Part shown: piece by piece, positions 4,109-7,257 of the stretch
Layout: every line of letters starts with the position of its first letter
How positions within the stretch are numbered: position 1 is the stretch's first letter
Assembly: GCF_943913055.1 (NCBI RefSeq)
Contig: NZ_CALTWS010000137.1
Span: 1-7,257, forward strand
DNA from: an uncultured Brevundimonas sp.
GTDB taxonomy: Bacteria; Pseudomonadota; Alphaproteobacteria; Caulobacterales; Caulobacteraceae
Direction of reading: 5' to 3'
DNA: 7,257 nt
Notes under the pieces: model-generated
Database searches by the model: none
Seen by the model: only the letters and a program-made list of their open reading frames with translations
Told to the model about the DNA's origin: nothing
Program-made: the position numbers and the translations under genes

Positions 4109-4123
4109 TTAAGCCGGTGTTAC
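4109..4123. promoter_or_regulatory. CtrA-box-like site between flaEY and the small ORF
   Basis: TTAA-GCCGGTG-TTAC has the TTAA-N7-TTAA layout of the cell-cycle regulator CtrA with one mismatch, centred about 46 nt before the flaEY start. CtrA drives early flagellar genes in Caulobacter, so control of flaEY or of the divergent small ORF is plausible. No convincing -10 element was found on either side. Confidence 0.4.
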
Positions 4124-4161
4124 CCCTGCGGGTTCCAGACTGACGGTCGGAGACGCGGCCT

Positions 4162-6885
4162 GTGATCAACAACAGCTATCTGCTGGGCCTGTTCGGGGGC
4201 ACGTCGACGACGACGTTTTCGCCCACGACGACCGCTGCGCTGAATGCCGCGGCCAAGAAGCAGCCAACACCTCCCTGGTCCACGACGGTGGAGGCCTCAA
4301 AACCCAGCGATCTGGTCCGGGCGGCGTTGGGCGGACGCAAGCTGATCAACGAGGGTGCGGCTCAGCTGGATGTTCCGTCGGCCTCTGCCGATTACCGCAA
4401 GCTGTTTGCCCTTTATCAGGGGCTGGAAACGCTAACCGCCCTGACCAATCGCGCCGCGACCAAGGGCGTCAGCACGCTCGAGATGAGCCAGCTGGACAAG
4501 CGATTCGGGGCCGGATTGAGCGAAATAGGCTCGTGGCTGGCGTCCACTGATTTCGATGCGGTTCGGCTGGCTCAAGGCACGGCGAGTGCAACCAGCAAGA
4601 CCACGGCGGCGGTGCCGCGAGACAGCGCCATATCGGTCACCGGCCCGGTCCATGAAGGCTCGCCGGACGCATTGAGCCCAGCCTTCGCAGGAGATGTGAA
4701 GTTCGAGATCGGCATCAAGCGCTCCAGTAGCGACGAAACGGTGTCCATCGATCTGGCGGAAATGGGGACGACCCCTCGCACGCTGACGGCGGTGCTGAAC
4801 CATATCAACGGCAAGCTGCAGGCGGCGGGCGTGGAGACGCGGATCGGACGTGAGCTCGTCCCGGTGGCCCCCAAAACCCTCACAGTCAACGGCAAGGCCG
4901 TGACGTTGCCTGCGGGACCGGATCAATATGCCCTGGTCGTGCGCGGCAGCGCGGGCGAGACGGTCAGCTTCTCCGCAGGTGAGCGGGCAGATGCGGTCTA
5001 TGTCGTTCAGGCCAGCGGGACGACGGGCGGTCAGCAGGTGCTGAAATTCCAGACCGACACGGGCGGCACCGCGCCGGATGCCGTGGCGCGGCCGGGCGAG
5101 ACCTATTGGGTGCCGGGACGGGCGGGTCAGACGGCCTTGCCGGCGGGTGTCGAGACAGTGCGGGCCAGCGCCACGGGGCCGGACGGGTCGCTGTGGCTTG
5201 TGGCCGATCTGGAGGCCGGGCCGGGCAATCAGCCGATCAAGGGTCAGAAGGATGTGGCCCTGATGAAGCTCGATTCGGCCGGACGTGTGGTCCTGACCCA
5301 GACGCTGGGCGCGGCCTCGACCGCCAGCGGCTATGCCATCGCAGTCGATGCCGACGGGCGTGTGGCGGTGGCCGGCTCAGTGATCGGCGCGCTGGAGCCG
5401 GGCAAGAGCGGCGATGTGGCCGGGGTGGCCGACAGTTTCGTTACGGTCTTCAATGCCGAGGGCGGCGAGGTCTGGACCCAGCGGCGCGGGGCGCGGGCCG
5501 CCGATGAGGCAACGGCGGTCAGTTTTGGCGCTGACGGCATGGTCTATGTGGCCGGACGCGCCCAGAGCGCCATGACCGGCGGCGTCGCCCAGGGCGGCTG
5601 GGACGGTTATGTCCAGGCCTTCAGCGAAACCCAAGCGCACATCTATGCGCCGGTCGTAGCCAGTGCCGCGGGCGTGCAGCAGTTCGGCACCAGCGGAACC
5701 GACGGCGTGGACGCCATCGCGGTGGATGGGTCGAACCTGTATTCGGCGGGTGTCGAAAACGGCAAGATGGTCGTGCGGCACTTCAGCCTGGATGCGGCAG
5801 GCAAGCCGACGCTGGTGTCGTCGCGCGACCTGGGTCTGGCCAGTGGCGAGATCGCGGGCATTTCGGTCTCCAACGGCCAGGTGATCCTGACCGGCACGAC
5901 GCGCAATGCGGCGCTTGATATCGGCATCGTCAATGAGGCCCATCATGGCGGCACGGATGCCTTCGTCGCCGTGCTGCAAGGTGATCTGGCGGCGTCGGGT
6001 CAGGATCGGCTGACCTATGTGGGCACGACCGGAAACGACACGGCGGCGGATGTGAAGGTCGTGGACGGCAAGGTCTGGGTCACCGGCGTGGCCGATAGAC
6101 CCGAGGGAGCCAAGGAGACCGACCCGACCAAGGCCTATCTGGCCCGCATAGATGCACAGACCGGGGCCGAGGAGTGGCGCAGGGATTGGGAAGGCAACGG
6201 AGGCAAGGCGGCCCCCCTGACCCTGGCGGTGGCCAGGGACGGAGCCAGCATCCTGGATCGGCTGGGTCTGCCACAAGGCGAGATCGATCAGGGCACATCG
6301 AAGACTCTGACCGATGCGACCTCTCTGAGGGTCGGGGATCGCTTCTATGTGTCCGGCGCGGACGGCGGGCGACAGGTCGCGGTGACCATCGAGGCGCGTG
6401 ACACCCTGCAATCGCTCGCGCGCAAGATCGAACAAGCGTCCAATCGCAAGCTGAAGGTGACGGTCACGGCCGAAACCGCCAAGGCGCAGGCGGGCGACAC
6501 GCCGACGGCTCTGTTCGCAGGCTTGCAGCGGTTGACGATCACGGCACGCGATGGGGCCACGGGCGCGATGCTGACGGCGGGCGAGACGGGGCGCGATGCC
6601 CTAGCCGGTCTGGGCCTGTCGCAGGGCTATATCGGCGCGACGACGGGTGAGGGCGTCATTCGCACCTTCGGGTTGGGCCTGTCCGGCGGCATGAACCTGG
6701 GCAGTGCCGAGGCGATCAAGTCATCGGGCGAGAAACTTCAGGCCGCAATGAAGGCCGTCCGCGACGCCTATCGCGCACTGGACCCTGCTACGGCCACAGC
6801 GAACAAGCCGGTGGGACAGGCCCCGGCCTATCTGACGGCGCAGCTGGCCAACTACCAGGCGGCGCTGGCCCGATTGACCGGATAA
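4162..6885 (+). CDS. flaEY: FlaEY-like flagellar protein, large modular protein with beta-propeller-like repeats
   Basis: The 907-aa protein starts at GTG (GGAG at 4149-4152, 9 nt upstream; no other in-frame start nearby). Its N-terminus reads MINNSYLLGLFGG, followed by a Thr/Ala-rich stretch, a helical region (about 75-130) and a beta-rich part with RTLTAVLNHINGKL (about 206-219) like the flagellin_IN motif of hook-associated proteins. Residues about 338-690 contain roughly six repeats of the form A-x-A-V-x-x-D-G-x-V-x-V-A-G, beginning near 338, 387, 447, 513, 561 and 626 with a partial seventh near 682; this looks like an SBBP-type beta-propeller. A second hook-type module follows (about 698-825, with GDRFYV and DTLQSLARKIEQAS), then C-terminal helices (about 850-907). 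No signal peptide, membrane segment or helix-turn-helix is visible. In Caulobacter, flaEY lies beside the flagellin genes and is needed for normal filament formation; the label 'regulatory protein' is historical. The symbol rests on position, size and recalled resemblance. Confidence 0.75.
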   Translation: MINNSYLLGLFGGTSTTTFSPTTTAALNAAAKKQPTPPWSTTVEASKPSDLVRAALGGRKLINEGAAQLDVPSASADYRKLFALYQGLETLTALTNRAATKGVSTLEMSQLDKRFGAGLSEIGSWLASTDFDAVRLAQGTASATSKTTAAVPRDSAISVTGPVHEGSPDALSPAFAGDVKFEIGIKRSSSDETVSIDLAEMGTTPRTLTAVLNHINGKLQAAGVETRIGRELVPVAPKTLTVNGKAVTLPAGPDQYALVVRGSAGETVSFSAGERADAVYVVQASGTTGGQQVLKFQTDTGGTAPDAVARPGETYWVPGRAGQTALPAGVETVRASATGPDGSLWLVADLEAGPGNQPIKGQKDVALMKLDSAGRVVLTQTLGAASTASGYAIAVDADGRVAVAGSVIGALEPGKSGDVAGVADSFVTVFNAEGGEVWTQRRGARAADEATAVSFGADGMVYVAGRAQSAMTGGVAQGGWDGYVQAFSETQAHIYAPVVASAAGVQQFGTSGTDGVDAIAVDGSNLYSAGVENGKMVVRHFSLDAAGKPTLVSSRDLGLASGEIAGISVSNGQVILTGTTRNAALDIGIVNEAHHGGTDAFVAVLQGDLAASGQDRLTYVGTTGNDTAADVKVVDGKVWVTGVADRPEGAKETDPTKAYLARIDAQTGAEEWRRDWEGNGGKAAPLTLAVARDGASILDRLGLPQGEIDQGTSKTLTDATSLRVGDRFYVSGADGGRQVAVTIEARDTLQSLARKIEQASNRKLKVTVTAETAKAQAGDTPTALFAGLQRLTITARDGATGAMLTAGETGRDALAGLGLSQGYIGATTGEGVIRTFGLGLSGGMNLGSAEAIKSSGEKLQAAMKAVRDAYRALDPATATANKPVGQAPAYLTAQLANYQAALARLTG

Positions 6886-6907
6886 CCGGGATTGTCTGCG
6901 AACGGCG

Positions 6908-6936
6908 TTGACGCGCCGGGGTCGGGCAGGGTTATT
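6908..6936 (+). promoter_or_regulatory. candidate housekeeping promoter for the last gene
   Basis: TTGACG (6908-6913) matches the -35 consensus of the Caulobacter main sigma factor. A 17-bp spacer leads to GTTATT (6931-6936), a modest -10 match. Transcription would start near 6943, 20 nt before the ATG at 6963. Confidence 0.4.
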
Positions 6937-6962
6937 GGGGGCCTGTCTCACGCGAGTGCCGA

Positions 6963-7257
6963 ATGCCCCAGGACAACCGCATACTGATCGCGATCGGTGC
7001 CGGCATAGCCATTATAGCGGCCGTCGTGATCGCCCTCTTGCTGAACGGTGGTCGCGACGAACCCGCAACGCCGCCGCCGGCGGCCCAGGGCGGTCTGACC
7101 ATCGACATCGCCGATGCGCCGGGTCTGGATTCCGAGCGGGAACTCCGGTGTTTCGTGAACGGACAGTTCGTCGGCATGGCGACCCTCGCCGATTGCGCCC
7201 GTCAGAACGGCCTGGCGACCGAGGCCATGGACGTCGGCATCGACCAGAGCGGACAGG
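6963..7257 (+). CDS. membrane-anchored protein of unknown function (partial, cut by right edge)
   Basis: The visible 98 residues start MPQDNRILIAIGAG. A single membrane segment (about 7-27) is followed by a Pro/Ala linker (about 33-42, PATPPPAA) and the start of a probable periplasmic domain with two cysteines (C63 in LRCFVNG and C78 in LADCARQNG). The frame stays open to the window end. No clear Shine-Dalgarno precedes the ATG, so the start is less certain than elsewhere; no alternative upstream start was found in frame. I do not recognise the family. It has its own candidate promoter and is separated from flaEY by 77 nt, so it is probably not part of the flagellar unit. Confidence 0.65.
   Translation, partial: MPQDNRILIAIGAGIAIIAAVVIALLLNGGRDEPATPPPAAQGGLTIDIADAPGLDSERELRCFVNGQFVGMATLADCARQNGLATEAMDVGIDQSGQ

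Noticed and set aside
3883..4143. 86-aa plus-strand frame in the gap before flaEY
   Set aside because: No Shine-Dalgarno, Arg-rich low-information product, and it crosses the inverted repeat and CtrA-like box; the minus-strand 40-aa frame is better supported.
5377..6435. 352-aa minus-strand frame opposite flaEY
   Set aside because: Its composition (His/Arg/Gly rich) is typical of an antisense shadow; the + strand frame is continuous, with clear propeller-like repeats.
1..7257. tRNA, rRNA, CRISPR arrays, insertion sequences, attachment sites
   Set aside because: No cloverleaf, repeat-spacer pattern, transposase or terminal repeats were seen; no duplicated core suggesting an attachment site was found near the lysis/flagellin junction.

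Overview
The window looks like a chromosomal segment of a high-GC alphaproteobacterium of the Caulobacterales, most likely Brevundimonas or a close relative. The reasons are two short flagellins (276 aa, no large central domain) whose ends closely resemble Caulobacter FljJ/FljK-type flagellins, a FlaG-family protein between them, a 907-aa protein recognised as FlaEY, and a flagellin promoter of the Caulobacter late-class type (sigma-54 -24/-12 element with upstream ftr-like palindromes for the activator FlbD). No database search was run; family names come from recognising the sequences.

Positions 1-1433 hold a compact phage-type lysis operon on the + strand. In order: a 51-aa acidic protein of unknown role, a small two-helix membrane protein (putative holin), an M15-type peptidoglycan peptidase (endolysin), an i-spanin (Rz-like) and an o-spanin (Rz1-like) whose gene starts inside the i-spanin gene in another reading frame. 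Start and stop codons interlock (ATGA, TGATG, GTGA), so the genes are probably translationally coupled. Whatever lies upstream (prophage, gene transfer agent or tailocin) is outside the window.

Positions 1434-6885 hold the flagellar part. Flagellin 1 (1659-2489) follows three ftr-like sites spaced about 20 bp apart, a sigma-54 element, and a leader with three small AAA-loop hairpins, the last covering the ribosome binding site. A strong terminator follows. Then come flaG (2603-2893), the divergent flagellin 2 (3010-3840), a 321-nt gap with a convincing small minus-strand ORF (40 aa, TTG start, strong Shine-Dalgarno), and flaEY (4162-6885). FlaEY combines hook/filament-type modules with a beta-propeller-like repeat region.

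From 6963 to the right edge is the start of a membrane-anchored protein of unknown function, cut by the window.

The points most worth a second look are the repeated occurrence of hairpins over flagellar ribosome binding sites, the unlisted small ORF at 3869-3991, the phased ftr array with an inverted duplication, the FlaEY architecture, and the direct junction of a lysis cassette with flagellin genes.
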